This document shows positions 39,773 to 49,962 of a stretch of DNA of 64,000 nucleotides, piece after piece (positions within the stretch are counted from its first letter, which is position 1; each line of letters begins with the position of its first letter). The DNA comes from Rathayibacter tritici (GTDB taxonomy: Bacteria > Actinomycetota > Actinomycetes > Actinomycetales > Microbacteriaceae), in the NCBI RefSeq assembly GCF_002932875.1, contig NZ_PSWS01000058.1:62001-126000 (forward strand), given 5' to 3'. The notes under the pieces were generated by a model. It saw only the letters and a program-made list of their open reading frames with translations, was not told the origin of the DNA and searched no databases. Both the position numbers and the translations under genes were made by a program.

Positions 39773-40897
39773 ATGCCCCACATGCTACCGCCAGCCCCCG
39801 ACGGGCGGCGGAGCCTCGCCGACGTCCTGCCGGGAGCCTTCGACGCGCTCCTGGGTCGCCCCGGCCTCTTCGGATCTCCGCGAGTCGAGCGCATCGTGGT
39901 GGTCCTGGTCGACGGCCTCGGGGCCGCGAACCTTCGCCAGCGCTCGGGCCACTCGCGCATCCTCGCCCCCGCGCTGAACCGCGGCACCACCCTCGTCTCC
40001 GGATTCCCGACGACCACGGCGGTCGCCCTCGCGAGCCTCACCACGGGCCTGCGCCCGGGCGGGCACGGGATGGTCGGTTACCGCGTGCTCGACCGCGCCT
40101 CCGACCGCCTGGTGAACCAACTCTCCGGCTGGGACGAGCGGATGGTGCCCGAGCAGTGGCAGACGCAGCCCACGGTCTTCGAGCAGGCCTCGGCCGCCGG
40201 TATCCGAGCGGGAGTGATCGGCCCCGCGCGATACGCGTACTCGGGTCTCACCCGCGCGATCCTCCGTGGCGCCGACTACCACTCCGCAGGCGGCGTCGCC
40301 GAGCGCTTCACGGCGGCACGCGCCCTGTTGGACGAGGGCGGACGACAGCTGGTGTACCTCTACGTCCCCGAACTCGACCAGGCGGCGCACGCGCGGGGCT
40401 GGGAATCGCCGGAGTGGACCCGCGCCCTCGAGCTGCTAGACGGCGAGGTCGGCGGCGCAGTCCGGGGGCTCTCGGCTCGGGAGGGGCTGCTGGTCACCGC
40501 CGACCACGGGATCGTGGACGTTCCCGCCTCCTCGCACGTGCTGATCGAGCGCAGCCCGCTGCTCGAGGGCGTCCGGCACCTCGGCGGAGAGCCGCGCTGC
40601 CTCCAGCTGCACCTCGAAACGGGCGTACCGGCCGAGGAGGTGGCGCGGCGCTGGGTCGAAGCGGAGGGATCGCGCGCCTGGATCGCGACACGCGAGGAGG
40701 TCGTGGCGAGCGGCTGGTTCGGTGAGGTCTCGCCGACAGCGGCCGACCGGATGGGCGACGTGTTCGTCGCAGCGCGGAAGACCGTCGCCTACTACGCGGC
40801 GGACGACTCCTCCGGTCGCTCGATGCTCGGGCAGCACGGCTCCCTCACGCCGGAGGAGACACAGGTGCCGCTCCTGCGCTTCGGCGCGCTGGCCTGA
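39773..40897 (+). CDS. Alkaline phosphatase family protein (nucleotide pyrophosphatase/phosphodiesterase type)
   Basis: 374 residues. The alkaline-phosphatase-superfamily core: metal-binding VVVLVDGLGAANL near 40, GFPTTTAVALASLTTG near 80 with the Thr nucleophile, VPELDQAAHARG near 200 and TADHGIVDVP near 240. No signal peptide is visible, so cytoplasmic or loosely membrane-associated. Natural substrate unknown. Sits between parC and sepH, convergent with sepH. Confidence 0.88.
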   Translation: MPHMLPPAPDGRRSLADVLPGAFDALLGRPGLFGSPRVERIVVVLVDGLGAANLRQRSGHSRILAPALNRGTTLVSGFPTTTAVALASLTTGLRPGGHGMVGYRVLDRASDRLVNQLSGWDERMVPEQWQTQPTVFEQASAAGIRAGVIGPARYAYSGLTRAILRGADYHSAGGVAERFTAARALLDEGGRQLVYLYVPELDQAAHARGWESPEWTRALELLDGEVGGAVRGLSAREGLLVTADHGIVDVPASSHVLIERSPLLEGVRHLGGEPRCLQLHLETGVPAEEVARRWVEAEGSRAWIATREEVVASGWFGEVSPTAADRMGDVFVAARKTVAYYAADDSSGRSMLGQHGSLTPEETQVPLLRFGALA

Positions 40898-40924
40898 GCG
40901 GATCCGGGCGCCCGTGAGCGCCGG

Positions 40925-42010
40925 TCAGTCGTCCGTGCGGGCTCCGAAGACGATCTCGTCCCAGCTCGGCATCGCGGCGCGGCCCCGGCGCATGCTCCCG
41001 CGCACGCCCGACGGCTGCTCGGGGGCCGCAGGAGCGGCACGCGGTGGCTCCGGCGCCTTCTCGACCACAGGAGCCTCGACCTCGGGCTCCGGCTCCTCGC
41101 GGACACGAAGGTTCGATGCGTGATCGCGCTCGCCGCGACGTCGCCGCAGGGCGTCGAGCAGGTCGGCGGTGTCAGTGAGATTGCGCTCGCGCTGCTCCGT
41201 GGTGCTGGTGATGGGACGGGGCAGTGTCGAGATCGGGCGCGGGGCCTCGGCGAGGGCCGGCTGCGGCTCCGTGTCGGAGGGACGCACGGCGGCGGGACGC
41301 GCGTGCGGCATCGCAGCCGGCCGGCCGGCCGTCGGGTGATCGGACCGGGCGGGTCGGGTCGGTGCCTCGGCCGAGTCCGGGTCGAAGCGCGTCGCGAGCT
41401 CATCGACGGCGGCGGGGATGACGGCACGCAGACGGGGGATCAGCGTCGGACGGATCTCGCCCTGCTGGGACAGCGTGATGGCCTCGGACGTCAGTGGGGA
41501 GAGCAGCGCCTTCCGCGGGTCAAAACGCCAGCGGGCGTCGTGATCGATCTCGTCCGAGCGGAAGAGGAGCTTGACGACCCAGCCGTCCTCCTCCTTCCAG
41601 CTGGACCACTGCTCGCCCTCGGCCCCGAGGGCGACGAGCCGGTCGCGAATCACGTCGCCGAACGGCGTCCCCTCCTCGAGCGGATCGGGGTCGGTGCTCG
41701 TGTAGACGCGGACCGCGAGTGCGGAGGCGACGATGTGCTCGCGCTCGGCGGTGACCGGACCCTCGAAGCGCTGCACATAATCCAGGTCGGCGCCGGTGAG
41801 ATCGGCGACCTCCTCCGCCGAAAGCCCAGAGCGGATATGCGCCTGGATCTCGCGGGGAGAGACACGCTTCTCACGAGGAGGGAGAGAGTGGACGCGCGGA
41901 CGCAGCTGGCTCTGCAACGTCTCGTCGATGCGGACCGAGAAGCGCTCGCCGCCTTCGGACACGAGCACGAGCGATCCGCCCTCGACGCCGATCACCTTCA
42001 GTTCCATCAT
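40925..42010 (-). CDS. sepH: Septation protein SepH
   Basis: 361 residues. In Streptomyces SepH binds FtsZ and promotes its assembly during septation. The N-terminal DUF3071 domain has MELKVIGVEGGSLVLVSEGG and a helix-turn-helix-like segment (VSPREIQAHIRSGLSAEEVA). A long disordered Pro/Ala/Arg-rich middle is followed by a short conserved C-terminal motif (GRAAMPSWDEIVFGARTDD), the part expected to reach other divisome factors. AGGAGG is 9 nt before the first of two ATG codons. Family is fairly certain from both ends. Confidence 0.92.
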   Translation of the reverse strand: MMELKVIGVEGGSLVLVSEGGERFSVRIDETLQSQLRPRVHSLPPREKRVSPREIQAHIRSGLSAEEVADLTGADLDYVQRFEGPVTAEREHIVASALAVRVYTSTDPDPLEEGTPFGDVIRDRLVALGAEGEQWSSWKEEDGWVVKLLFRSDEIDHDARWRFDPRKALLSPLTSEAITLSQQGEIRPTLIPRLRAVIPAAVDELATRFDPDSAEAPTRPARSDHPTAGRPAAMPHARPAAVRPSDTEPQPALAEAPRPISTLPRPITSTTEQRERNLTDTADLLDALRRRRGERDHASNLRVREEPEPEVEAPVVEKAPEPPRAAPAAPEQPSGVRGSMRRGRAAMPSWDEIVFGARTDD

Positions 42011-42223
42011 CGCGGGGACCCTCCTTGTGGACGCGGACCGGGCAAGGATGCCACGCGCCCGGGCCGTTGACCGGGAATACCCCGGGCGGGTCGAAAGTTG
42101 GTGCGGAAGGAGGCGGGGCGAGCGGGTGTCAAGAGCCGTCCGCGGTGGTTTGCGAATCGATGCGTCGTGATGCACACTGACCCCGCCGATTTGTTGAACA
42201 GCAGAAATAAGAAGTGGATGGGA

Positions 42224-42517
42224 ATGGCTACGGACTACGACGCCCCCCGCAAGACCGATGACGACTCCGAGTCGATCGAGGCCCTGAAGGAGCGAGTCCC
42301 CGACAAGATGTCCGGAGTCGTCGACGTCGATGACGCCGACAACCCGGGCGGATTCGAACTGCCCGGTGCCGATCTGTCCGACCTCGATCTGGACGTCGTG
42401 GTGCTTCCGCCCCAGGCGGACGAGTTCACGTGCGTGAGCTGCTTCCTGGTGAAGCACCGCTCGCAGATCGATCACGAGGAGAAGCTGGGGCCGATCTGCC
42501 TGGAGTGCGCCGCCTAA
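42224..42517 (+). CDS. DUF4193 protein
   Basis: 97 residues, actinobacterial family of unknown role. It starts MATDYDAPRKTDDDSESIEA. The acidic middle (DVDDADNPGGFELPGADLSD) is followed by a C-terminal zinc-type motif TCVSCFLVKHRSQ ... ICLECAA: two CxxC pairs. Classical two-pair spacing suggests zinc binding and perhaps contact with RNA polymerase, but no partner is visible. The 3' end overlaps the convergent DUF3093 gene by 4 nt. Confidence 0.92.
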   Translation: MATDYDAPRKTDDDSESIEALKERVPDKMSGVVDVDDADNPGGFELPGADLSDLDLDVVVLPPQADEFTCVSCFLVKHRSQIDHEEKLGPICLECAA

Positions 42518-42987
42518 ACGCCGCCAGGCTCCGAAGGACGACCGCTCCGTCGCCGTGATCCCCGGATCGCGGCGACGATGTCGTTCGGGCGGCGACTGGA
42601 GATCAGCCAGTACGGCGTCGGGTCGGCCGGATCCTCGATCGGGACCCGAACCACGTCCTTCACCCAGCCGCGGATGACCAGGTACGCCCGCGCGTCCAGC
42701 CGGGGCCCCCGCTCGGCGAAGGCCTGATCTCCGGTGTGCGCGGACGGCTCGCCCAGCAGATCGAGCGAGATGTGCGCGCGACCGGCGCGCAGCTCCCCCT
42801 CCGCTACCTCGACCACCGGAGACAGGGCGAGGAGCGAGAGCACGCAACCTGCGTACAGCACGATCGCGACGATCACCCCAACCTGGAGGTCGATGGGCGC
42901 GAAAACCAGAATGCTGGCGGGGAGGACGAGGGCGGTGGCGACGAAGAGCCAGGGCGCGGGCCATAGCCTCTCTCGGTAAGACGGCAT
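42514..42987 (-). CDS. DUF3093 membrane protein
   Basis: 157 residues. Two transmembrane helices near the start (PWLFVATALVLPASILVFAP and VGVIVAIVLYAGCVLSLLAL), then a cytoplasmic domain with ARAYLVIRGWVKDVVRVPIE and PTPYWLISSRRPNDIVAAIR, the family signature. Unknown function. Head-to-head with dut across 39 nt and convergent with DUF4193. Confidence 0.92.
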   Translation of the reverse strand: MPSYRERLWPAPWLFVATALVLPASILVFAPIDLQVGVIVAIVLYAGCVLSLLALSPVVEVAEGELRAGRAHISLDLLGEPSAHTGDQAFAERGPRLDARAYLVIRGWVKDVVRVPIEDPADPTPYWLISSRRPNDIVAAIRGSRRRSGRPSEPGGV

Positions 42988-43014
42988 GACCCTATTGCAC
43001 CAGACGATGTGGTC

Positions 43015-43020
43015 TACCCT
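43015..43020 (+). promoter_or_regulatory. -10 hexamer of leaderless dut operon
   Basis: TACCCT, then cgtcac, then GTG at 43027. This spacing decides for that start against the in-frame GTG at 43009, which lies upstream of the hexamer. Confidence 0.55.
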
Positions 43021-43026
43021 CGTCAC

Positions 43027-43500
43027 GTGCTTGCAACCGTCGACGTCCCCATCACCGCGGAGCGGCTCCCCCTCTACGCCCGACCGGGTGATGCCGGCGC
43101 CGACCTGCAGTCCACCCAGGACGTGCTGCTCGCTCCCGGTGAGCGCGCGTCCGTCGGCACCGGAGTGGCCCTCGCGCTGCCCGAGGGGCACGTCGGCTTC
43201 GTCGTCCCCCGCAGCGGGCTCGCCTTCAGGCACGGCATCACCGTCGTCAACGCCCCCGGCACGATCGACGCGGGCTATCGCGGCGAGATCCGGGTGGCGC
43301 TGCTGAACACCGACAGTCGCGAGAGCTACCGCATCACGGCAGGCGACCGGATCGCGCAACTCGTGATCGTCCCCGTCGTGCGGGCGCGATTCACAGCCGT
43401 CGAGGAGCTTCCCGAGTCGGTGCGCGGAACGGGCGGCTTCGGATCCACCGGGTACGCCGCCGCAACCCAGGAGACCAGAATCCACGAGGAGAGCGCATGA
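43027..43500 (+). CDS. dut: dUTP diphosphatase
   Basis: Hydrolyses dUTP to dUMP, keeping uracil out of DNA and supplying thymidylate synthesis. 157 residues, trimeric family. All five motifs: PGDAGADLQS, VPRSGLAFRHGI, NAPGTIDAGYRGEI, GDRIAQLVIVPV and the C-terminal GTGGFGSTGY. First gene of dut-DUF3710-DUF3159; the stop overlaps the next start by 4 nt. Confidence 0.96.
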   Translation: MLATVDVPITAERLPLYARPGDAGADLQSTQDVLLAPGERASVGTGVALALPEGHVGFVVPRSGLAFRHGITVVNAPGTIDAGYRGEIRVALLNTDSRESYRITAGDRIAQLVIVPVVRARFTAVEELPESVRGTGGFGSTGYAAATQETRIHEESA

Positions 43501-44120
43501 GCGACATCCAGCCCACGGCCGGCGAGGCCGCCGAGCCCGTTCAGCAGGACTTCGAGAAGTCCGCCCCGGAGGACCGCGCCGAGGCCGGTCCGCTCGACGA
43601 GCGCGAGGCCAATCCGGTTCGCCCCTACATCGACCTCGGCGGGGTGAAGGTTCTCCCGCGCGAGGGCATGCACATCCGCCTCGAGGTCGAGGAGAACACC
43701 AAGCGAGTCATTGCCGTCGGCCTCGACTACGCAGGCTCGACGCTGCAGGTGCAGCCCTTCTCCGCGCCGCGCTCCTCGGGCCTCTGGCACGAGATCCGCG
43801 GCCAGATCGCCGAGCAGATCGGCCGCCAGGGCGGCTCGACCACCGAGCGCGAGGGAGTCTTCGGCCCCGAGCTCGTCGCCGAGCTGCCGGTCGCCGGCGG
43901 TCAGACCCGCGTCGCGCGGTTCGTCGGAGTCGACGGCCCGCGCTGGTTCCTCCGCGGCGTGATCGCCGGTGCGGGTGCCGTCGACGAGCAGGCCGCGGCC
44001 TCGGTCGAGGAGCTCTTCCGCAGCATCGTCGTGGTGCGCGGCAGCGGCCCGATGCCTCCGCGTGACCTCATCCCGCTGAAGGTGCCGACCGGCGGCCAGA
44101 CCCAGCAGAGCGCGAGCTGA
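43497..44120 (+). CDS. DUF3710 protein
   Basis: 207 residues, actinobacterial family of unknown function. Recognisable by YIDLGGVKVLPREGMHIRLE, PFSAPRSSGLWHEIRGQIAE, the TRVARFVGVDGPRWFLRG block and the PMPPRDLIPLKVP end. Translationally coupled to dut (ATGA) and 5 nt upstream of DUF3159, so one operon. The N-terminus is acidic and disordered. Confidence 0.92.
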   Translation: MSDIQPTAGEAAEPVQQDFEKSAPEDRAEAGPLDEREANPVRPYIDLGGVKVLPREGMHIRLEVEENTKRVIAVGLDYAGSTLQVQPFSAPRSSGLWHEIRGQIAEQIGRQGGSTTEREGVFGPELVAELPVAGGQTRVARFVGVDGPRWFLRGVIAGAGAVDEQAAASVEELFRSIVVVRGSGPMPPRDLIPLKVPTGGQTQQSAS

Positions 44121-44125
44121 GCGGC

Positions 44126-44881
44126 ATGGACCCGGCGCGGCCCGAGGACCCGACCGGAGGCGAGGATGCGGCCCGGCCCGAGGTGGGCGACGCGATCGCG
44201 CAGGCGGCCCGCCGCTCCGGCCTGGGCGCCGTAGCGGACGGCGAGCCGTTCGACGGGCGCGCGTTGCTGCGCACGATGGGCGGCGTGCGGGGGATCCTCG
44301 AGGCCGTCGTGCCCGGCATCGCCTTCGTGCTGCTCTACACGATCACTGCCGAGCTCGTCCTCTCGCTGGTCGCCTCCGTCGGTCTGGCCGTGGCGTTCAC
44401 CGTGGCGAGGGTCCTCGGTCGCACGCCGGTCATCCAAGCGGTCGGCGGGCTGCTCGGCGTCGTGGTGTCCGCGGCCCTCGCTCTGTTCACGGGGCGTGCC
44501 GTCGACAACTTCGTGCCGGGCCTGGTGACGAACCTGGTCTACGGCCTGGTCTTCCTGCTCTCGGTGCTGGTGCGCTGGCCGCTGATCGGAGTGGCCGCCG
44601 GCTACCTGATGGGCGACGGAACCGCCTGGCGCGGCGACCGGCGCAAGCGCCGCCTCTTCGGCGCGCTGACTCTCGCCTGGGCCGGACTCTTCCTCCTGCG
44701 CCTGGCCGTGCAGTACCCGCTGTACCTCGCTCAGGACACCACGGCGCTGGGCACGTGGAAGCTCGTCCTGGGTCTGCCCCTGTACGCGCCGTTGCTGGTG
44801 CTCACCGTGCTCGCCGTTCGCGCGGAGTACCGCGGGGCCGCCGAGCGCGCCGATGCGGGCGATGCTCCGGATCGTGCGTAG
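44126..44881 (+). CDS. DUF3159 membrane protein
   Basis: 251 residues. About six transmembrane segments, for example VVPGIAFVLLYTITAELVLS, VGGLLGVVVSAALALFTGRA and LVYGLVFLLSVLVRWPLIGV. The PLIG..AG motif and the R(D/R)RRKRRLF loop are family hallmarks. Unknown function, third gene of the dut operon. Its stop overlaps the predicted -10 of the aconitase promoter. Confidence 0.92.
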   Translation: MDPARPEDPTGGEDAARPEVGDAIAQAARRSGLGAVADGEPFDGRALLRTMGGVRGILEAVVPGIAFVLLYTITAELVLSLVASVGLAVAFTVARVLGRTPVIQAVGGLLGVVVSAALALFTGRAVDNFVPGLVTNLVYGLVFLLSVLVRWPLIGVAAGYLMGDGTAWRGDRRKRRLFGALTLAWAGLFLLRLAVQYPLYLAQDTTALGTWKLVLGLPLYAPLLVLTVLAVRAEYRGAAERADAGDAPDRA

Positions 44882-44900
44882 AATTGTCTCGACGTCGAGA
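44879..44900 (+). promoter_or_regulatory. -10 and palindromic operator of acnA
   Basis: -10 hexamer TAGAAT (44879-44884), 2 nt, then the perfect 14-bp palindrome TCTCGACGTCGAGA (44887-44900), which would cover the transcription start. That position is typical of a repressor site. Which factor binds is unknown. Confidence 0.55.
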
Positions 44901-44913
44901 TAAATAGCGCTCG

Positions 44914-44937
44914 CCTCCCCGCATCGTCGCGGGGAGG
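44914..44937 (+). other. Hairpin in the acnA leader
   Basis: CCTCCCCGC / GCGGGGAGG, perfect 9-bp stem with a 6-nt loop, inside the predicted acnA leader. It is not followed by a T tract, so it may be a leader structure or a weak terminator of the dut operon. Confidence 0.45.
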
Positions 44938-45069
44938 ACGACCGGGAGTTGCGACGTTGTGGAGTTAGGTCCTCCTTGGTGGCAGGTCGCTGTGCGCGGT
45001 CGTCAAGATGAGGGCGGAGAGCGGCGCCGCCCGTCGGCGGACGCTGCAGTCAGCGAAGGAGAGGGCGAC

Positions 45070-47880
45070 GTGTCCGCGGTAGATAGCTTGGGATCCAAAG
45101 ACACCCTGACGGTCGGCTCGACCGACTACGAGGTGTTCCGCATCGACCGGGTCCCCGGTCACGAGAAGCTTCCGTTCAGCCTCAAGGTGCTGCTCGAGAA
45201 CCTCCTGCGCACCGAGGACGGTGCGAATATCACCGCCGAGCACATTCGCGCCCTCGGCGAGTGGGTCCCGGAGTCGGAGCCCGACACCGAGATTCAATTC
45301 ACCCCCGCCCGGGTGGTCATGCAGGACTTCACCGGTGTGCCGTGCATCGTCGACCTCGCCACGATGCGCGAGGCCGTTGCGGCCCTCGGCGGCGATGCGA
45401 ACCGGATCAATCCGCTCGCTCCTGCCGAGATGGTCATCGACCACTCTGTCATCGCCGACCTCTTCGGCACCGAGGACGCACTGGAGCGCAACGTCGAGCT
45501 CGAGTACGAGCGCAACGGTGAGCGGTACCAGTTCCTCCGCTGGGGCCAGACCGCCTTCGACGACTTCAAGGTCGTCCCGCCGGGGACCGGCATCGTCCAC
45601 CAGGTCAACATCGAATACCTGGCCCGCGTCACGATGACGCGCGAGGTCGGCGGCGTCGTGCGCGCCTACCCCGACACCTGCGTCGGCACCGACTCGCACA
45701 CCACGATGGTCAACGGCCTGGGCGTGCTCGGCTGGGGTGTCGGCGGCATCGAGGCCGAGGCCGCGATGCTCGGCCAGCCGGTGTCGATGCTGATCCCGAA
45801 GGTCGTCGGCTTCAAGCTCGCCGGCGCTATCCCGACCGGTGTGACCGCGACGGACGTCGTGCTCACCATCACGCAGATGCTGCGCAAGCACGGCGTGGTC
45901 GGCAAGTTCGTCGAGTTCTACGGAGCCGGCGTCGCCGCGGTGCCGCTCGCGAACCGCGCGACCATCGGCAACATGAGCCCCGAATTCGGCTCGACCGCTG
46001 CCATGTTCCCCATCGACGACGTCACCCTCGATTACCTGCGCCTCACCGGCCGCAGTGACGAGCAGATCGCGCTCGTCGAGCAGTACTCCAAGCTGCAGAA
46101 GCTCTGGCACGACCCCGCGGTCGAGCCCGTGTTCAGCGAGTACCTCGAGCTCGACCTCAGCACCGTCGTCCCCTCGATCGCGGGCCCGAAGCGCCCGCAG
46201 GACAGGATCGAGCTCTCCTCCGCGAAGACGCAGTTCGAGTCGGACCTCAACAACTACGCGGACGTCTCGCACGACATCGTCGACTTGACGATCGCCGAAT
46301 CGTTCCCCGCCTCCGACCCGGGCGAGCTCCAGCCGCAGGACGCCCACAGCAGCCACGAGCACACCCACCGCTCGCACGCGCCGTCCACTGCCTCCAAGCC
46401 GACCACGGTCGAGCTCGGCGAGGGCGAAAGCTTCACGATCGACCACGGTGCCGTAGCGATCGCGGCGATCACCTCGTGCACCAACACCTCGAACCCCTCG
46501 GTGATGCTCGCCGCCGGCCTGCTGGCCCGCAACGCCGCGCAAAGGGGCTTGAAAGCCAAGCCGTGGGTCAAGACCACGCTGGCCCCCGGCTCCAAAGTCG
46601 TCACCGACTACTACGAGAAGGCTGGTTTGACGCAGTCGCTCGAGGCGCTCGGGTTCTACACCGTCGGCTACGGCTGCACGACCTGTATCGGCAACTCCGG
46701 GCCGCTACTCGAGGAGATCTCCACCGCGGTCCAGGACAACGACCTCGCCGTGACCGCGGTGCTCTCCGGTAACCGCAACTTCGAGGGCCGGATCAACCCC
46801 GACGTCAAGATGAACTACCTTGCGAGCCCGCCGCTCGTGATCGCCTACGCACTCGCAGGCTCGATGAACTTCGACTTCGAGGTCGATGCGCTGGGGACCG
46901 ACTCCGACGGCAACGACGTGTTCCTCAAGGACATCTGGCCCGACGCGGCCGAGGTCCAGGCGACGATCGACTCCTCGATCGATAAGTCGATGTTCGACAC
47001 CCAGTACGCGGGCGTGTTCGACGGCGACGAGCGCTGGCGGGCGCTGCAGACCCCCGAGGGCTCGATCTTCGAGTGGGACGAGTCGTCGACCTACGTGCGC
47101 AAGCCCCCGTACTTCGACGGCATGACGATGGAGACGACTCCGGTCACCGACATCGCCGGTGCTCGCGTGCTCGCCAAGCTCGGCGACTCCGTCACCACCG
47201 ACCACATCAGCCCCGCCGGCTCGATCAAGGCCGACAGCCCCGCTGGCCGCTACCTCGACGATCACGGCATCGACCGGAAGGACTACAACTCCTACGGCTC
47301 GCGCCGCGGCAACCACGAGGTGATGATCCGCGGGACCTTCGCGAACATCCGCCTGCGCAACCAGCTGCTCGACGGCGTGGAGGGCGGCTACACCCGCGAC
47401 TTCACGAAGGCCGACGCGCCGCAGTCCTTCATCTACGACGCCTCCGAGAACTACCAGGCCGAGGGAACCCCGCTCGTGATCCTGGGCGGCAAGGAGTACG
47501 GCTCCGGTTCGTCGCGCGACTGGGCGGCCAAGGGCACGAGCCTGCTGGGCGTCAAGGCGGTCATCGTCGAAAGTTTCGAGCGGATCCACCGCTCCAATCT
47601 CATCGGCATGGGCGTTGTCCCGTTGCAGTTCCCCGTGGGTGAGAGCTGGGAGTCGCTGGGCCTGGACGGCACCGAGTCGATCAGTATCACGGGCATCGAG
47701 ACGTTGAACCAGGGCGTCACCCCCAAGACGGTGCGCGTGGTCGCCGAGCCGACCGAGCACTCGGCCGAGGGCAAGCAGACCGTCGAATTCGACGCGGTCG
47801 TCCGCATCGACACTCCCGGCGAGGCCGACTACTACCGCAACGGCGGCATTCTGCAGTATGTGCTGCGCTCGCTCGTCTAA
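45070..47880 (+). CDS. acnA: Aconitate hydratase
   Basis: TCA-cycle [4Fe-4S] enzyme interconverting citrate and isocitrate. 936 residues, from GTG at 45070 after AAGGAGAG. Cluster ligands: Cys470 in [11 protein letters not shown], and Cys536 and Cys539 in [12 protein letters not shown]. Other blocks: [19 protein letters not shown] and the swivel domain [18 protein letters not shown] His-rich linker ([14 protein letters not shown], about 420-440) is unusual and could bind metal. Upstream palindromic operator. dxs follows downstream after a terminator. Confidence 0.96.
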   Translation: MSAVDSLGSKDTLTVGSTDYEVFRIDRVPGHEKLPFSLKVLLENLLRTEDGANITAEHIRALGEWVPESEPDTEIQFTPARVVMQDFTGVPCIVDLATMREAVAALGGDANRINPLAPAEMVIDHSVIADLFGTEDALERNVELEYERNGERYQFLRWGQTAFDDFKVVPPGTGIVHQVNIEYLARVTMTREVGGVVRAYPDTCVGTDSHTTMVNGLGVLGWGVGGIEAEAAMLGQPVSMLIPKVVGFKLAGAIPTGVTATDVVLTITQMLRKHGVVGKFVEFYGAGVAAVPLANRATIGNMSPEFGSTAAMFPIDDVTLDYLRLTGRSDEQIALVEQYSKLQKLWHDPAVEPVFSEYLELDLSTVVPSIAGPKRPQDRIELSSAKTQFESDLNNYADVSHDIVDLTIAESFPASDPGELQPQDAHSSHEHTHRSHAPSTASKPTTVELGEGESFTIDHGAVAIAAITSCTNTSNPSVMLAAGLLARNAAQRGLKAKPWVKTTLAPGSKVVTDYYEKAGLTQSLEALGFYTVGYGCTTCIGNSGPLLEEISTAVQDNDLAVTAVLSGNRNFEGRINPDVKMNYLASPPLVIAYALAGSMNFDFEVDALGTDSDGNDVFLKDIWPDAAEVQATIDSSIDKSMFDTQYAGVFDGDERWRALQTPEGSIFEWDESSTYVRKPPYFDGMTMETTPVTDIAGARVLAKLGDSVTTDHISPAGSIKADSPAGRYLDDHGIDRKDYNSYGSRRGNHEVMIRGTFANIRLRNQLLDGVEGGYTRDFTKADAPQSFIYDASENYQAEGTPLVILGGKEYGSGSSRDWAAKGTSLLGVKAVIVESFERIHRSNLIGMGVVPLQFPVGESWESLGLDGTESISITGIETLNQGVTPKTVRVVAEPTEHSAEGKQTVEFDAVVRIDTPGEADYYRNGGILQYVLRSLV

Positions 47881-47896
47881 ATCGGCTCCCGGACGA

Positions 47897-47924
47897 GTGC
47901 GCCTCCTCTAAGGGGGAGGCGCAC
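47897..47924 (+). terminator. Terminator after acnA
   Basis: 10-bp stem GTGCGCCTCC / GGAGGCGCAC with an 8-nt loop, 16 nt after the acnA stop. Confidence 0.7.
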
Positions 47925-47947
47925 CCGCGTTCCGGGGAGCCCGTGCG

Positions 47948-47953
47948 TAGACT
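47948..47953 (+). promoter_or_regulatory. -10 hexamer of dxs promoter
   Basis: TAGACT, predicted start near 47960, leaving about 40 nt of leader. Confidence 0.45.
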
Positions 47954-47999
47954 CGGGAAACGTCCCACCCCACGATCCCACCCCCGGAAGGCGGCGCGC

Positions 48000-49940
48000 A
48001 TGGCTGTTCTCGAGACCATCGGCGGTCCGCGCGATCTTGATCGCCTGACCGCAGCAGAGCTCGAGACGCTGGCGCAGGAGATCCGCGACTTCCTGGTGCG
48101 CGAGGTCTCGAAGACCGGCGGACACCTCGGTCCCAATCTCGGCGTCGTCGAGACCACCATCGCCATCCACCGGGTCTTCGACTCGCCCCACGACGCCATC
48201 GTCTTCGACACCGGCCACCAGTCCTACGTGCACAAGCTGCTGACCGGGCGCCAGGACTTCTCCAAGCTCCGCCAGCGGGGCGGCCTTGCCGGGTACCCGC
48301 AGCGGAGGGAGTCGCCGCACGACATCGTCGAGAGCTCGCACGCCTCCAGCTCGCTGTCCTGGGCGGATGGCATCTCGCGCGCCTTCACCATGACCGGCCA
48401 GACCGACCGCCATGTCGTCGCGGTGGTCGGCGACGGGGCCCTGACCGGCGGCATGACCTGGGAGGCGCTGAACAACATCAGCGACGACAACTCCCGAGGC
48501 CTCGTCATCGTGGTCAACGACAACGGCCGCTCCTACGCGCCGACCATCGGTGGCATGGCCCGCTTCCTCAACGGCGTCCGCACCCGGCCGACCTACCGCA
48601 CGATGCACCGCGGCTCCCGCGCCGTCTCGGAGCGGCTGGGCGGTCCCGCCGCGGCCATGTACCGCGGGATGCGCGGCGGCCTGCACGGATTCCTCAGCCG
48701 CTTCATCAACAACGAGGCGCTCTACTCCAACCTCGATATCAAGTACCTGGGCCCCATCGACGGTCACGATCTGACCGCGATGGAAGAGGCTCTCCAGCAG
48801 GCGAAGGACTACGGCCAGCCGGTGATCGTGCATGCGATCACGCAGAAGGGCAAGGGTTTCGGTCCGGCCGTGCACGACCTCGCGGACCAGTTCCACGCGG
48901 TCGGCCAGATCGACCCCGAGACTGGTGAGCCGCTCAGCGCGGCCGGGGCCCGCTCGTGGACGTCCGTGTTCGCCGAGGAGATCGTCGCCCTCGCGGACGA
49001 GGACCCGACCATCGTCGGTATCACGGCCGCCATGCTGCGCCCGGTGGGTCTTGACCGTCTCGCCGAAAAGTACCCGGAGCGCGTGTTCGATGTGGGGATC
49101 GCGGAGCAGCACGCCGTCACCTCGGCCGCGGGACTAGCCTACGGTGGCCTGCATCCCGTGGTCGCCCTCTACGCGACCTTCGTGAACCGCGCCTTCGACC
49201 AAGTGCTGATGGATGTCGCGCTGCACCGGGCGGGTGTCACCTTCGTCCTCGACCGCGCCGGAGTGACGGGGCCGGACGGACCGAGCCACCACGGCATGTG
49301 GGACCTCGCAATTCTGCAGGTCGTGCCGAACATCCGCCTGGCCGCGCCACGCGACTCCGTGCGCCTGCGCGAGGAGTTGCGCGAGGCCGTCGGGATCACC
49401 GACGCGCCGACCGTCGTGCGCTTCTCCAAGGGGAGCGTCGGCGACGAGATCGATGCGGTCGAGCGCCTCGACGACGGGGTCGATGTGCTTGCGCGTGCCG
49501 AGCGGAGGGACGTGCTGCTTGTCACGGTCGGGCCGATGGCCGCGATGGGCCTCGAGGTGGCTCAGCGGCTTGCGGCGCAGGGCATCGGTGCGACGGTCGT
49601 CGACCCGCGCTGGGTCGTGCCCGTGCCCGCCAGCATCATCGAGCTCGCCCGGGAGCACCGCATCGTCGTGTCGATCGAGGACGGCGTGCGCGTCGGCGGC
49701 ATCGGCACCCGGATCCGCCAGGACCTGCGCCAGGCGGGGGTGGACACCGCAGTGACCGAGCTCGGACTCCCGGACCAGTTCCTCGACCACGCGAAGCGCG
49801 AGGAGATCCTCGAGGACGTGGGCCTCACTCCGCAGAACATCGCCCGCGACGTGGTCGCGCAGGTGCTGGGCAGCAAGATCCCGGTCGCCCGTCCTCTGCC
49901 GGACGAGGTCGCTGCTCGGGACGACGCCCGCAGCGACTGA
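48000..49940 (+). CDS. dxs: 1-deoxy-D-xylulose-5-phosphate synthase
   Basis: Thiamine-diphosphate enzyme joining pyruvate and glyceraldehyde-3-phosphate, the first step of the MEP isoprenoid pathway. 646 residues. [10 protein letters not shown] and [16 protein letters not shown] at the N-terminus, TPP motif [16 protein letters not shown] near 146, transketolase part with [20 protein letters not shown] and [15 protein letters not shown]. It starts [20 protein letters not shown]. Downstream are a repeat-rich spacer and a terminator. Confidence 0.96.
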   Translation: MAVLETIGGPRDLDRLTAAELETLAQEIRDFLVREVSKTGGHLGPNLGVVETTIAIHRVFDSPHDAIVFDTGHQSYVHKLLTGRQDFSKLRQRGGLAGYPQRRESPHDIVESSHASSSLSWADGISRAFTMTGQTDRHVVAVVGDGALTGGMTWEALNNISDDNSRGLVIVVNDNGRSYAPTIGGMARFLNGVRTRPTYRTMHRGSRAVSERLGGPAAAMYRGMRGGLHGFLSRFINNEALYSNLDIKYLGPIDGHDLTAMEEALQQAKDYGQPVIVHAITQKGKGFGPAVHDLADQFHAVGQIDPETGEPLSAAGARSWTSVFAEEIVALADEDPTIVGITAAMLRPVGLDRLAEKYPERVFDVGIAEQHAVTSAAGLAYGGLHPVVALYATFVNRAFDQVLMDVALHRAGVTFVLDRAGVTGPDGPSHHGMWDLAILQVVPNIRLAAPRDSVRLREELREAVGITDAPTVVRFSKGSVGDEIDAVERLDDGVDVLARAERRDVLLVTVGPMAAMGLEVAQRLAAQGIGATVVDPRWVVPVPASIIELAREHRIVVSIEDGVRVGGIGTRIRQDLRQAGVDTAVTELGLPDQFLDHAKREEILEDVGLTPQNIARDVVAQVLGSKIPVARPLPDEVAARDDARSD

Positions 49941-49962
49941 CGAGGTGACTGCTTGCGGGCGC

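Noticed and set aside
37471-40725. Long + strand open frame of about 1080 codons
   Set aside because: Antisense to parC and out of frame with the phosphodiesterase; no domain signature.
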